From Chaenocephalus aceratus (taxonomy: Eukaryota > Chordata > Actinopteri > Perciformes > Channichthyidae), in assembly GCA_023974075.1 (NCBI GenBank), contig CM043791.1, positions 1,392,604 through 1,456,603 on the forward strand: a DNA stretch of 64,000 nt, given 5' to 3'. Made by a program: the position numbers and the translations under genes. Each line of letters begins with the position of its first letter. Positions within the stretch are counted from its first letter, which is position 1. Positions 1 to 11,779 of this stretch are shown piece by piece. Under the pieces are notes generated by a model. That model saw nothing but the letters and a program-made list of their open reading frames with translations. It had not been told where the DNA came from and did not search any database.

Positions 1-187
1 ACAGGGCGTCAAAAAGGAGTAATGTGTGGAAATATTTCGACCAGGTTAGTGAGTGCGGTGTAGAGGTCAAACTATGCCAAATTAAACTTAAATATTCATG
101 CTATACTTTGCTATACCCGCAACATCCATTCCAGTTGAGAGGGTCTTCTCTACAGCTGGCCTGATTGTGAATCGCCTCCGCACATGA
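1..187 (+). pseudogene. hAT transposase C-terminal remnant
   Basis: Reading from 113 to the TGA at 185-187 gives a peptide containing IPVERVFSTAGLIVNRLR. This matches the conserved C-terminal dimerisation motif of hAT transposases (typically ATSxPxERxFSxAG). The start lies off the window and the reading upstream of about 113 is not clean, so this is a broken end of a larger element. AT-rich sequence after the stop (190-400) looks like its untranslated end. The motif is seen directly; assignment to hAT is from family knowledge. Confidence 0.7.
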
Positions 188-439
188 AAGCTGTAGGCCT
201 ATAGCTGTCAAATTCGACTTGGTTTCTACACTTATTTGAACATGTATGTATTTATTTCCAAAAATTATTGAAAAAAAAGAATTGGGTTTTTTTTTTTACC
301 CAATTTTTTTTTTATAGGATATGTACATTTCGGTTAACCGGTTAACCGTTTTTTGGGGGGTCGAATATTCGAATATACATTTGCTTTCAAATTCCCATCC
401 CTAATCTAAACACTCACCTTGTTGTTGAAACAGCTCCTT

Positions 440-830
440 ATATCTGTTAGAGCAGCTAGCTAACAAGATGCTAACAACAAAAATACAAGTAACCGGTGCT
501 CTCTCTCTCTCTCTCTCGCCACACATACACACACCCTTCCGAGCTTGAATGACACACAGAGACCAATCGAGGGCTTTGATTTATGATCGGTATGGAAGTG
601 GCCATGTCGGCAGGCCACATGATGTAGACAGACAGTCACCCTGTGTGAGGCAGACCCACATTTGTGCAGCGTTGCGTTCACAATACATACAAAAAAAACG
701 GCTAGGCCACTGGGAAACCTCCCAGTCCTCCCGATGGCCAGTCCGGGCCTGCAGTAATGTATTACATTACTTGCTGTACAGCAAGTAATGTAACACATTA
801 CTAATGAAATGTGGGTAATATACTACCCGT
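440..830 (-). repeat. Dispersed repeat copy (inverted relative to copies at 35.0 and 60.9 kb)
   Basis: Read on the minus strand, this segment resembles the plus-strand segment 60826-61030: a stretch around TCATTCAAGCTCGG, then a GT tract, a GA-rich run, a GCTAGC / TTAGCATCTGGT region and an ACGGATAT-like stretch. A third copy lies at about 34975-35330. No intact ORF is seen in it. It is probably the non-coding end of a DNA transposon, perhaps the hAT at 1-187. Confidence 0.45.
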
Positions 831-2140
831 TACAATTCTCAGTAACAAAGTTACAACACATTTTAATAATTAAATGGTGTTTTGTTTTTTAAGAATTTAC
901 CAACATCGCGAGACATTCCGACACCAGAGAAAATGTGTTTGGGTAGATTAGTAAGCCTGGTGTTTACCCTTCAGGCTCATCAAGATCCCTCTGCTTCACG
1001 TCGGGTTCCCTGATCAGCCTGTCGTGTGTTCTTTTCCCCATAACCTCTTTTCCTTTCTCTTTCTTGATCCTCCTTAGCAACCTTAATTATAGTCCTTGAC
1101 AGTGGTCTGTACTACTGTATTAACAACGTGTCACAATTTACAATCAGAATCGAGTATTCAACTAAGCCGTGTAATACAAGTTGTTAGTAGCCTTAAGGGC
1201 CTACACAGTTGTTATGCTATTCCACATCGCCCTTCACTGGATGTATAATGAGCTGCACTAAACTACATTTTAGCATTTAAAATACCGAGCCATTCTTTAG
1301 TGGTTATTTTGGTGAAAGTAATACCGTTTTTTTTTCAAATTGAATTTATTGAAATCTCCAATATCAACGTAAGAGCTTGTGCCTCTTCGGGGGGTGCTAA
1401 CACTTAACCATAAACGTTATCGTTTACTTTCTCCGTCTTTATATGTAGATATTACTTTTCTCCGTTAATCTCCGTCACGTTGTTTCCAAAGCAACAACAA
1501 CTTCTTGTCAACAGCGCTACCTCTCCTTCAAAATAAAAGCATGTCCATAAATAGGAAGCCAAGCCAAATTACACTTAAGACATATACAACTGCAACGAAA
1601 GTGACACACACAATGCGATATCCTTTTCAATTTCAAAGAACACAAATTGGGTTACATTAACAAATAACTATAAAACAACAATACTGTAGAATAACAAAAA
1701 GAAGTGGTTTGCTGCTGATTACTATTGAATTGTGTCACTCCAGTAAGATGGAAATATAATACTTTGTTTATTCATGTTATGTTAAGCTGCTGTTGTTCAT
1801 TGCATTATTACTAGACTAGTAGCTCTTAAGGCTAGAATTCTGCACTAAGCCACATATTTTATTTTATTATTTGTGACTGAATGTGAACTTGTGAAGCTAG
1901 TCAAGCTACCTCTTTCCAGTAGAGTTATTTTTGTTTTGTTCCTGCACTATCTGCACTCAATTTGTTTACATGGTTATTTTGTGGTGGACCACTGATAAGC
2001 TTGATTTAGTTTTGATCCAATGCTGCTGTGAACAAAAGAAGCTATATCCATGTTGGATAGAATGGATAGTTGGGTACTGTCATTTAAATAAAAAAATAAC
2101 CTTAAGTGACAACTTGAATGCTTTGTTCCTTTTTTTTCTC
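830..2140. other. AT-rich intergenic sequence, no gene recognised
   Basis: No convincing ORF, splice-site series or structured RNA is visible. The short reading at 1931-2236 has no recognisable domain and runs into repeat-like sequence. Confidence 0.5.
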
Positions 2141-2154
2141 TTAATGCATTGCAT

Positions 2155-2252
2155 AAAGATCGGATCGGGAAAAATCGGTATCGTCAGATTGTCAAAATCA
2201 AATGATCGGAATCGGATCGGGAGCAAAAAAAGGTGATCGGGACATCCCTAGT
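2155..2252. mobile_element. Fragment of a hAT-like DNA transposon end
   Basis: Repeated GATCGGATCGGG-type sequence ends in GGGACATCCCTAGTG, a common form of vertebrate hAT-like terminus (TAGGGATGTCCCGATC when reversed). I did not find the matching opposite terminus nearby, so this is a partial copy. Confidence 0.4.
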
Positions 2253-2513
2253 GATACCATGTATATTCAAATAACACAGTAACGTGTCATGTAAACCTGA
2301 TGGAGACCAGCTCACAGGTCCATCAGACCCCTTTTTAAAACGGCATCAGCGTGGTTAGGAGCTCTTGTGGCAGGGTTCGAGTGTTTGGCGCTGCTCGGGC
2401 TCTGCAGGCTCCGCAGTGGGTGCCAAAGATGATCCTGGGCTTTGGGTTATTATGGTATGCATTTTGTTGTATGATCTGCTGAAAGGGATTCACACCTTGG
2501 GCTGGAGGATGCC

Positions 2514-2690
2514 CAGGAGGGGGGTTCAGGTCTCTGACAGGAGGGGGGTTCAGGTCTCTGACAGGAGGGGGGTTCAGGTCTCTGACAGGAGGGGGGTTCA
2601 GGTCTCTGACAGGAGGGGGGTTCAGGTCTCTGACAGGAGGGGGGTTCAGGTCTCTGACAGGAGGGGGGTTCAGGTCTCTGACAGGAGGAA
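2514..2690. repeat. 24-bp minisatellite, about 7 copies
   Basis: A G-rich unit of 24 bp (AGGAGGGGGGTTCAGGTCTC plus TGAC) repeats nearly perfectly about seven times. Because the unit is a multiple of three, it creates long open frames on both strands. These frames carry no domain and are judged not to be genes. Confidence 0.9.
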
Positions 2691-2699
2691 GAATACGTG

Positions 2700-3809
2700 C
2701 TTTTCATATTGCTGTTTAATCGATCCCAGAAGGATCTGTTTCTTTAGCTTGGAGCACAGTCTTTTCCAAAGGGGGGTCGTTGGCTGTGGGTTCGTTTCAG
2801 GACCGTTGATGGGAACATCCACAGTGGCTTTATGTTGACCTTGAGATATTGGGGATTTAAACCTGAGTAACTACGTGGGACACACACTTTAAAAACACTG
2901 TAAACAATATACAAATGTTTGTATTTTACAAGATTTGTTTTCTTCCGGTGAGGGAAATTAATAAGACAGTCATACAACAGTGACAACAATGTAGAATGTG
3001 TTTGTATTTGTTAGATTTCTTTAAACTGTTATGGAAGTTGAGCAAACATGATCTGGCACCGTTTGGCTTACTTGTGCTAAAATCAGATCGATTGTATAGA
3101 ATTTTGAATATCCTGAGTATATAACATTGTTTCTTTATGGTAGAGGGGGATTAAACATGTACAACCAAGCTTTAAAAATAAGCATTAGCCCTTTTAAATG
3201 CAACATATGATATGTCTTTGGGACCTAAAAGGCAACACATGCTAGGAATGACCCAGTTGCCTTTATGGATTAATTAATGTGCAACTGGGTATTTATTAGT
3301 TTTTTTGCCACAATGTTCTTATAGTCTGCCTGTGTTATCAGTTATTGTGATATACCTTTTCATGGCAGGAAAAACATCCGGTGTGAACTTCAGCCTCAGC
3401 CTGATAGTCTTTATTCTGCTCATGAACAGGTAGCCACCTACATTAGTGCTTATCAGTATTGATTGGTCTCGCAATGAAGCATTTTGATAACAGAAATGTG
3501 TTGTGGGAGGTTAGCAGGGCTGCGGTTAAGCACCCTGTGTATCACTTTCTGTAAAGAAAGTGTCAATGAATGTTTTTAAAGTCTTAATTAGATTACAATA
3601 AACAAGCGAAAGGGAAGCAGAAGTAGCAGAAAATGGAAATTATTGTCTAACCCTATTTTTACTTAGAATACTCTGAAAGGTTTTTTGTATCAAATGATGG
3701 ATACTGAAGTTGTATTGGTCATATGTATTTACTGCAAAAACAAGGAACTACTCCTCAACACACACAGAATGGTAGAGACATTAGCAAGACATCACATGTA
3801 ATTAAGGTC
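2700..3809. other. Intergenic sequence with nothing recognisable
   Basis: AT-rich sequence. I see no ORF with a recognisable domain, no RNA gene and no clear repeat structure. Confidence 0.5.
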
Positions 3810-4178
3810 TTAAAGGTGGGGTAGGTAAGTTTGAGAAACCGGCTCGAGATCGCTAGAATTTGAAAATACACAACCGGAGAAAATCTGCCACTTCCTTATA
3901 GAGCCCCTCCTCCAACACACACAAACGCGCACATGACCAATGAGGGCACGAGATAAGTTTGTGCCCCGATGGAAGGCTGACAGGCTGACAGGCAGGTAGG
4001 CCAGTACAGGTTGTACTTTTTACAGTATTACGGCTTCTACAGATGACACATTTTTTAATGGATTTGTTGTCAAAGCACTTCAGATATTCATTGCTATCGG
4101 GATGTTAAGAGCATTCCATGGAATATAAAAAAAGTGTATCTCGAGCCGGTTTCTGAAACTTACCTACCCCATCTTTAA
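3810..4178. mobile_element. MITE with TTAA ends
   Basis: Starts TTAAAGGTGGGGTAGGTAAG and ends with the near-perfect inverse, CTTACCTACCCCATCTTTAA. The inverted termini extend through ACCGGCTCGAG. TTAA at both edges could be a 4-bp target duplication, as in piggyBac or Kolobok elements. About 370 bp long with no coding capacity, so non-autonomous. Confidence 0.8.
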
Positions 4179-4179
4179 T

Positions 4180-4486
4180 GTAAAGACATCATTTTTTAAT
4201 TATGATGTTTCTCATACATAGACTTTACTTAGGCCGCCCAGGATTATTGACTTTCGCCAAATATCCTCCAATATAGTGTAAATTAGGGATGCCCTTATAC
4301 ATCAGTGTATGCCTGTTTTCTTTCATGTGTACATTGGTAAATAAGATGACATGGGGGATGGCAGTAGGCAATGTTTATCTGTTTATCTGGCCTTTGCTAT
4401 TTTATGACTCGGTACTGTTGGAAAAGAACAAGTCTAATTTGGATAAGGATAACAACACTAACTGGGGCAATCTACTGTAACTTGAA
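4180..4486. other. Intergenic sequence, no gene
   Basis: The 63-residue reading at 4289-4480 is hydrophobic in part but has no recognisable domain and no splice support. Confidence 0.4.
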
Positions 4487-4487
4487 A

Positions 4488-6125
4488 GCATGCCCGGCGC
4501 CGTGGGAGGGCCAGCGAGGGCCAGGCCCTCCCATTTGATATGCCTGCCCTCCCCAAATAAACACTTTTTTTATTATTTAAAACTTTAAAAAAAATATATA
4601 TATTTTTTTTAAATTATAAATAAACGGTGAACTTTTATGCTACGATGTCAGATAGTAACTAAAAATAAATCGCAGGCTACGTCAAATAAATTCACAATGT
4701 GTTGTGATTCGTCCATTAGACCAATCACAGCGTCACACTCTGGATTTGTTTATTGTTTATTGTGCAGACTCCCATTTCTGTTTGAATTACAAAATGGGCA
4801 TCAGAAATTGGCTTAAAAGGATTTATTAAAAGGAAATAGCGATGAAAGAACTGCAGCTGCTTGTGACCCTGCACCTGCCGCTGCAGCAGCACGCATAATG
4901 TCAGCTTGACCTCGGCAAACCCCGGGGTTAGCGAGCCCAATCCTTGACTTATCAAGGCGGCCGCCACCAACGCTGTCCTCCGAGGCACAGCTCCTTGTGC
5001 CCCTGCCATCACCACCTGCGTTGCCACACCCTGTACCACGCCCGCCAGCATCATCCTCCTCCTCCTCCTCCTCCTCCTCATCCTCCTCCGTGCCGGTGCC
5101 TCCACTACAGACGCTACCTCGCAGCACCTCAACAGGTACTATTGGGCCAGCAACTGCTCAAAGACCAACAGCCCCAGATGATCTTGGGGTTCATAAACCC
5201 AGCCAGGTGAAACTGGATCGTTACCAGGGAGATTGTTTTCAGGGAAGAAGCGCACTTTTGCCGCTGCATGGTACAACAACAGACCATGGCTTGAAGATTC
5301 GTTAAAAGCAGACGCAGCCTTTTGTTTCCCCTGTAGTTTAAAGTCAATACGTCTTCATCTGATGCGGCTTTTACTGTCAAAGGTTTTTGCGACTGGAAAC
5401 ACGCATTACAGACTGATGAGGACTGCTAAGGCATGCCGCATCAAAAGAACACATTTCATGAGAGTTTGTGAAGAGAGCGAGAGACAGAGAGAGAGGGAGA
5501 GGGAGAAGGAGAGAGAGATACGCGAGGAAACAAATAAGGAAATGAGTACTTTGGTGCTCACAGATCAGCTGCACGGAGCCGTTATTACGTGTCAGCTGTC
5601 GTTGATATTCTAGCTTTTTTAGCTGTCAACCAACTCCCTCTCAGAGGTGACCACGGTTCACTCCACAGCATGTCCGAGTCAGGCAGTGGGCTCTTCCTTT
5701 CGCTGTTTGAGTATACGCTGCAGTGCAAAGATGCAGAGTTGGCCTAAATAATGGAAAGCATTCCCCACACAGCAACACACACCTCTCACGACATGCACAA
5801 TGCCATCATAGAGCTAACAGCAGTTCATCGTCTCCGTCTCCACTATTTCTCTCCGAGTGCAGCGATGAGGAAGCTGCCATCCTTAACCAGTGTGCCTTGC
5901 TCGTGATTTACCAGTGTGTGTGCTGCCACGCACACAATGTTTCAAAGTGGTTTCTATGTTGCCCTTTATTTGTGTATGTATTTGCGATAAGTGTGTGTCT
6001 TTGCACAATGCTGTGGCCTTGCCGTTTGATATATATTGTGCCGCAGGCCCGCAGCACGTGACGGTGGTGTGTGCCCTCCCATGAAAATCATATGCCCTCC
6101 CTTTAGATTTGTTCTGGTGCCGGGT
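4488..6125 (+). mobile_element. Degraded hAT-like element with TTF-type zinc-finger region
   Basis: A roughly 1.6-kb segment whose two ends share GGGAGGGC-rich sequence and short inverted CCCGGC(G/A)CC motifs (near 4493 and 6118). Its middle encodes a broken TTF-type zinc-finger region. The interior also has a (TCC)n run at 5054-5090 and GA-rich runs at 5473-5520. The boundaries are estimated; a target-site duplication was not confirmed. Confidence 0.5.
5165..5475 (+). pseudogene. TTF-type zinc-finger domain fragment of a hAT/ZMYM-like transposase
   Basis: In successive frames one reads PDDLGVHKPSQVKLDRYQGD, then KRTFAAAWYNNRPWLE and ADAAFCFPC, then KGFCDWKHALQTDE. This order (D-Y-Q-G..., W-[YF]-x3-PWLEYS, C-x-F-C, GF-x-[DN]-W) is the usual arrangement of the TTF-type zinc finger found before hAT transposase domains and in ZMYM1-like proteins. 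The frame changes twice and a stop follows DEDC, so it is not functional. No catalytic domain is seen downstream. Confidence 0.7.
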
Positions 6126-6178
6126 CTGCCTGAAAGTAATCCAGAGGGTCTTCTGCAGGGTTTCCTCTCTGTGAACAC

Positions 6179-7742
6179 TAGGGGTGCACGATTCAGGAAT
6201 TCTCTCGATTCACAATTCAAAATCAATTCTCAATTCAATACATTCATAGATTTGATTCTATATTGCTGTTTTGAGTTACTCTTTCTTAAGTTAAACTTCT
6301 ATAGGTCTCAAAGAAAAAAAAAATCACACTGAATCAAATGTAAACATTTGCTACTCAATGTCAACTTGAGTACGTTTTATTTTTCCTTTTAGTCCACTCA
6401 GTGGATAGAGAGCCGAAGTCCCTCCCCTTCTGGTGGACCTCCATGGGACCTTATTTCGGAAAAAGTATGCATTGAAGTCAATGGAGAGAGAAAGATTATC
6501 TTTCGATCCCGTTTGAATTGTGCCACAAATTACACATATGATGTTTGTCAATTTAAAAGATAATTTTGTAAGTCAAAAAAATAAAAATGTGTCGTAAAAC
6601 TGTGAAGTAACACATTTTTTGTGTGTGAAACCGCTCAATGTCTCTGGTCTCACACCACACACCAGACGGCCGGCACGTTGGCACATTTCACTTCTTTCTT
6701 TCAGAACGAGGCGAAAAGTATTTAAAGAGGAGAAAATCACTAAAAGTCTGGCCATGTTTAGAACTGTACACACACACAAGGGGAGTTAGTCGGTTCCGTA
6801 AGAGCCAGCATGCGGGACCGGGATTTGTAGTCTTTCTAGTTGCGTATTTTCCATAGTCTTATATTTAAACAGTTTTACGACAGACTTTGTTGACATGGAA
6901 ATGATTTTTTAAGATTGACCTACATCATATGTGTAATTCGTGGCACAATTGAAACGGGATCGAAAGATAATCTTTCTCTCTCCATTGACTTCAATACATA
7001 CTTTTTCCGAAATAAGGTCCCATGGAGGTCCACCGGAAAGGGAGGGACTTCGCCTCTCTATAGACACCAAGGCAGCCCTGAGACAAAGGTTAAAATGAAT
7101 ACTTAATACAAAATAAAAACTGATTGCAAAGATAAACTAAGTGCAAAACTTAATAATAACTTAAATTCATACTCCAAATAACAAAATCAAACAAACAATA
7201 GCTGCCTGCTACATTTAGCTGTATAGTGCTGTAACTAGTGGTTGACTTTTAAAATGTGAACTAAACTTCCCTGGAGTATGGACTCAAATAAAATCAACAA
7301 TAAACACTGTTAGCCAGAGCTCTCCATCTGAAATCCTTCTTTGTCCTACTGTTCTTTCAGACAATAAGTCAGGAGCACACAGTAACACAAAATAGGCGTA
7401 TTATAATTCCTAGCATCAAAAGTAGCCGAAAAATATATCAGGCAAGTTAACTTTACTACACTTCCTCAATAACGCAAGTCCTCAAGTTTGTAGTGTTTCC
7501 GAAATATTTCACCTTTGCACTTTGCAAAGCTTGCATATTGCATTCGTCTTGTCGAGCTCCTTCTTCCCTTCGCGAAAATAAAATCCAAAATATGTCCAAA
7601 TTAAGGACTTCATTGCCGATGGGGCAGGTTGCGGCAAGACTGAAAAATGTGAATCGATTCTTGGAATTTCTGAATCGATTCTGGATCGGCAGAGATAGAA
7701 TCGCGATTCTTTTTGGAATCGATTTTTTTTTGCGCACCCCTA
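6179..7742. mobile_element. Non-autonomous hAT element with 8-bp target duplication
   Basis: Begins TAGGGGTGCACGATTC and ends GAATCGATTTTTTTTTGCG-CACCCCTA, an inverted pair. It is flanked on both sides by the exact 8-mer GTGAACAC (6171-6178 and 7743-7750), the duplication size made by hAT transposases. No transposase ORF is present. A smaller fold-back element lies inside it (6385-7068). Confidence 0.85.
6385..7068. repeat. Fold-back repeat nested in the hAT element
   Basis: The arm at about 6400-6590 is repeated in inverted orientation at about 6890-7060; both contain a GGTCCCATGGAGGTCCACC stretch (one direct, one reverse) and CTTTCGATCCCGTTT. The two arms are roughly 85-90% alike by eye and flank about 300 bp. 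Such a structure would form a long hairpin. Confidence 0.8.
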
Positions 7743-7775
7743 GTGAACACAATATTTAGATCGGTAAATTAATCC

Positions 7776-7875
7776 AATGTTCAGAGAGGTTCTGAGAGGT
7801 TTTGAGAGGTTCTGAGGTGTTCAGAGAGGCTCAGAGATGTTCTGTGAGGTTCTGAGAGGTTCTGAGGACAGTCCT
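7776..7875. repeat. Short tandem repeat of AGAGAGGTTCTG type
   Basis: About eight degenerate copies of a 10-12-bp GAGAGGTTCTGA-like unit. Confidence 0.7.
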
Positions 7876-8216
7876 TGAGCCGCGGGAACTGCAGTCGGTG
7901 GCTTCATTGTTTCACCTTCCCCAATTATTGCATTTACTTCAGTAATTCAAACAAATTAACATTTATACAGGTGGTGTTTTTTTTAACTACAGTAATATAA
8001 ATGTCTGATTACATTACATTTAGCTGACACTTTTATCCAAAGCGACTTACAATAAGTACATTCGACCAGGAAGACACAACCTTGAAGAAAACAGAATCAT
8101 ATAAGTACATCAGGTTTCATAGAGCCAAGTTTTTCAAGTGCTACTCAACTGGCTATAGATAAGCCAGTCCTTTATTAGTATATAAGTGCTCTGTTAGCAG
8201 TTCTTTGTTAGTAATT

Positions 8217-8733
8217 CTATCGCTCGAAGTGGAGTCGAAAGAGATGAGTTTTCAGTCTGCGCCGGAAGGTGTGTAAGCTTTCTGCTGTCCTGATGTCAAT
8301 GGGGAGCTCATTCCACCATCTTGGAGCCAGGATAGCAAACCCACGTGTTTTTGCTGATGGGAACTTGGGTCCCTCTCGCAGCGAGCCGTTTGGCTGATGC
8401 AGAACGGAGTGCACGCGCTGGGGTGTACGGTTTTAACCATGTCCTGGATGTAGGAAGGGCCAGATCCATTCGCAGCATGGTACGCAAGTACCAGTGTCTT
8501 GAAGTGGATTCTAGCAGTTACCGGAAGCCAGTGGAGGGAGCGGAGGAGCGGCGTGGTGTGGAACATTCAGGAAGGTTGAAGACCAGACGAGCCGCTGCAT
8601 TCTGGATGAGCTGCAGAGGTCGGGTGGCACATGCAGGTAGACCAGCCAGGAGGGAGTTGCAGTAGTCTAGGTGTGAGCTGACGAGAGCCAGGACCAGAAG
8701 CTGGGTCGCTTTCTGGGTCAGCTGGGGACGCAT
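8217..8733 (-). pseudogene. LINE reverse transcriptase C-terminal region
   Basis: Reads include SHLDYCNSLLAGLP and LQLIQNAAARLV, then LRSLHWLPVTARI and, after a frame change, RWWNELPIDIRTAES. These are the conserved post-RT blocks of L2/CR1-group LINEs. Two frames are needed, so the region carries at least one indel. Confidence 0.8.
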
Positions 8734-8810
8734 CCTCCTGATGTTGTAAAGCGTGTATCTGCAGCAGCGGGTTGTAGCAGCGATGTTTGCAGTGAAGGAC
8801 AGGTTGTTAT

Positions 8811-10113
8811 CTAGGGTCTACACCCAGAGTCCTTGCAGTCTGAGTCGGGGGAAACAACAGAGGTGCCGATGTTGATAGTCAGGTCAAGAGAGGGACAATC
8901 TTTTCCCGGAAGGAAAAGCAGTTCAGTCTTGTCAAGGTTGAGATTGAGGTGATGAGCAGACATCCACTGAGAGATGTCAGCTAGACAAGCAGAGATGCGT
9001 GCGACGACCTGGGTCTCTGAGCGGGGAAAGGACAGAATTAGTTGGGTGTCGTCAGCGTAGCAGTGGTAGGAACAACCATGCGGGCTAATGACTGATCCGA
9101 GTGAGTTTGTGTACAGGGAGAAGAGGAGGGGACCAAGAACAGAGCCCTGAGGGACCCCTGTAGTTAATTGACAAGGGTCGGACTCGGACCCTCTCCAAGT
9201 TACCCTGTAGGTACGGTCTTTGAGGTATGAGGTGAGGAGGGAAAGTGCAGAGCCTGAAACTCCAAGTTCTTGAAGAGTGTGAAGGAGGATCTGATGGTTC
9301 ACCGTGTCGAATGCAGCAGACAGGTCCAACAGGATGATGACAGAGGAGAGGGAGGCTGCTTTAGCAGTGTGCAGTTCCTCAGTGACAGCAAGGAGGGCAG
9401 TTTCTGTGGAGTGACCTGCCTTGAAACCAGACTGGTGCGGATCCAGAAGGTTGTTCTGATGGAGATAGCAGGAGAGTTGTTTAAAGACAGCGCGTTCAAG
9501 TGTTTTAGACAGGAACGGGAGGAGAGAGACAGGCCTGTAGTTTATAACATCAGACGGGTTGAGAGAGGGTTTCTTTAGGAGAGGGTTTACTCTTGCCTCC
9601 TTGAGACTGTTTGGAAAGTGACCAGAAGTGAGAGAAGTGTTGATGAAATGGGTGAGAAAACGGTTAGAATATCAGGAGCGATAGTCTGAAGGAGGTTTGA
9701 GGGATAGGGTCCAGAGGACAGGTGGTAGGGCGGGCAGAGGTAATGAGGGTAAGAACCTCACTTGGAGAGAGAGGGGAAAAGGAGGTTAGTGTGCGGGTGG
9801 AAGGAGGGTCTGGTGACCCAGCGGTGAGTAGAGGTGAGTCAGAAAAAGAAGAGCGAATATCATCAACCTTTTTTTCAAAGTGGTTAACAAAGTCGCTTGA
9901 CAGAAGGGAGGAGGGGGGAGGGGCTTTGGGGGGGTCCAAGAGGGAGGAGGGGGAAGGGGCTTTGGGGGGTCCAGGAGGGTGGAGGGGGAAGGGGCTTTGG
10001 GGGGGTCCAGGAGGGTAGGAGAAGATGGAAAATAGTTTTTTGGGATTGGAATAGGAAGATTGGATCTTATCTTGAAAGAAGGTGATTTTTGCCTGAGAGA
10101 TCGAAGCAGACAA
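8811..10113 (-). pseudogene. LINE reverse transcriptase, palm region
   Basis: The minus-strand reading 9329-8811 has LSAAFDTVNHQILL, TGVPQGSVLGPLLF and the catalytic YADDTQL box, the standard L2-type RT blocks. Upstream, 10113-9664 carries the N-terminal RT motif around SPSEVLTLI and PLDPIP. Between the two halves the frame breaks at least twice, and at the 8.82-kb end the frame is lost at the expected residues after SPDSD. The polymerase is therefore inactive as written. Confidence 0.85.
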
Positions 10114-10725
10114 AGAGGAGAGGAGAGCCTGATAGGTTAGGAGGTCGTCATGGTGTTTTGGATTTCCACCGTGATCCGCTCTGCTGCCCGAAGGATGGTT
10201 CTATTAGCACGCAGTGCGTCATTTAGCCAGGGAGCAGGAGGGGACTGACGAGCCTGCCGAGATGTGAGAGGACAGAGAGAGTCCAGAGAGGATGAGAGAG
10301 TAGAGAGGAGAGTTTCTGCAGCAGAGTTTGGAGGCAGGAGTTGAAACGAGTCAGAGGAAGGGAGGGCTGAGAGCACCGAGGAGGCAAAGGTAGAGGGGGA
10401 GAGGGAACGAAGGTTACAGTGCAGACAGGTGCAGGATGAGAAGAGATTAGTTTGTTATGTTTGGAAAGGGGAAGAGAGAATGAAATATAGAAGTGATCGG
10501 ATGTGTGGAGCGGGTTTTACAGAGAGGTTAGAAGTAGCTGCAGTTCCTTGAGAATATGAGATCAAGGACATTGCCAGCTTTATGAGTTGGTGGGGATGGA
10601 GACAGTGAGAAAGCAAAGGCGGTTAACAGAGATGTTAGTTCAGCTATCTTCCCCGTCTGGAGGTTGAAGTCTCCGAGAAGTACAGCGGGAGGGCCAGATT
10701 TCAGGATGTGTGAGAGGAGATTATC

Positions 10726-11049
10726 TACCGTACTTTTCGGACTATATAAGCAGTGACTTTTTTCCCCATTTTTTTTGTACAGCTAACGGCCACTAGGGAA
10801 CCTCCTAAATCTATCGATTTTACAGGTAAAATTAACCACCTTTAACACTATGGGCTCTATGACCGGTCCACGCCCGCCACCTTTAAGCAGCGGGCTCCAG
10901 CAGGAAAAGCTGGAGGCCGGAAAAGAGTGAGACAGGTAGCGCGCCAAAGTAAAAGTGGAACCGAGAGACAGAACGAGAGCAAGACAGACGGACAATTTAG
11001 CTGCTGCGGCTTATATGCAGGTGCGCTTTATAGTCCGAAAAGTACGGTA
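10726..11049. mobile_element. MITE with TA target, inserted in the LINE endonuclease
   Basis: Begins TACCGTACTTTTCGGACTAT and ends with its inverse, ATAGTCCGAAAAGTACGGTA. The outermost TA at each side is consistent with a Tc1/mariner-type TA duplication. About 324 bp, non-coding. It interrupts the L2-like LINE on its minus strand, so it is the younger insertion. Confidence 0.85.
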
Positions 11050-11578
11050 ATTCCTCCAAGAAGTCCCCCAAGGCGCCTGGTGGACGGTTGAGAACAACAA
11101 TGGTTAATTGTATAGGATGGGTTACGGTGACGGCATGGAATTCAAAGGTGGAAGGAGTGAAGTTAGGTAGCTTGAAGAGGGAACAGCTCCATTGTGGAGA
11201 GAGCAGGAGACCAGTGCCACCTCCTCTGCCAGTGCGTTTGGAGAAGCGGATACAGTGCCCCTCCTCTGCCAGTGGGTCTGGGTGTATGGTAGAAGGAATA
11301 TGCTGTAGAGAGAGCTGCTGGGGTGGATGTGTTGGATGGAGTAATCCAGGTCTCAGTGAGAGCAAGGAAATCCAGAGACTGCAGGGAAGCGTAGCCAGAG
11401 ATGAAGTCAGCCTTAGGAACAGCTGACTGGCAGTTCCACAGGCCCCTGAAGCTAGATGTTGGATGTCAGTGGAGCATGTGGGGATAGACGAGAGCAGGCC
11501 GGTTATAGCGATTAGGAGATACACGGGGCCAGTGATAATTGCGAGAAGACACAATAAACAGGAATGGAGAAAATACAC
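11050..11578 (-). pseudogene. LINE endonuclease (APE-like) fragment
   Basis: The minus-strand reading contains CIRFSKRTGRGGGTGLLL-like and VTVTHPIQLTIVVLNRPPG, followed by LGDFLEEL. These match the APE-type endonuclease of L2 LINEs (usually VVIYRPPGPLGDFL). The reading is cut at 11049, where a MITE is inserted; sequence resumes on the other side at about 10725. Confidence 0.7.
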
Positions 11579-11779
11579 ATGATTATAGCAGGAGGGGCTA
11601 GAAAGCTAAAGAAAATAAGACACCAGCAAAACTTAGCTCAATCAGAGTAGGATTTGCTCCTCTGTGACTCCCGCAGGACTCCAATGTCTTTGTCGGTCTT
11701 CGGCTGTCTGACGCTCCAGGAAAGAGCTACCTAAAATGGACGCCTGATTGCTGAGTTCTCACAGCTGTGAGTGCCACGC

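Noticed and set aside
2365..2838. 157-residue open frame with eight-residue repeats
   Set aside because: Arises from the 24-bp minisatellite and is open on both strands.
4725..5305. Poly-Arg/Glu/Pro/Ser open frames on both strands
   Set aside because: They result from a (TCC)n run inside a degraded hAT-like element.
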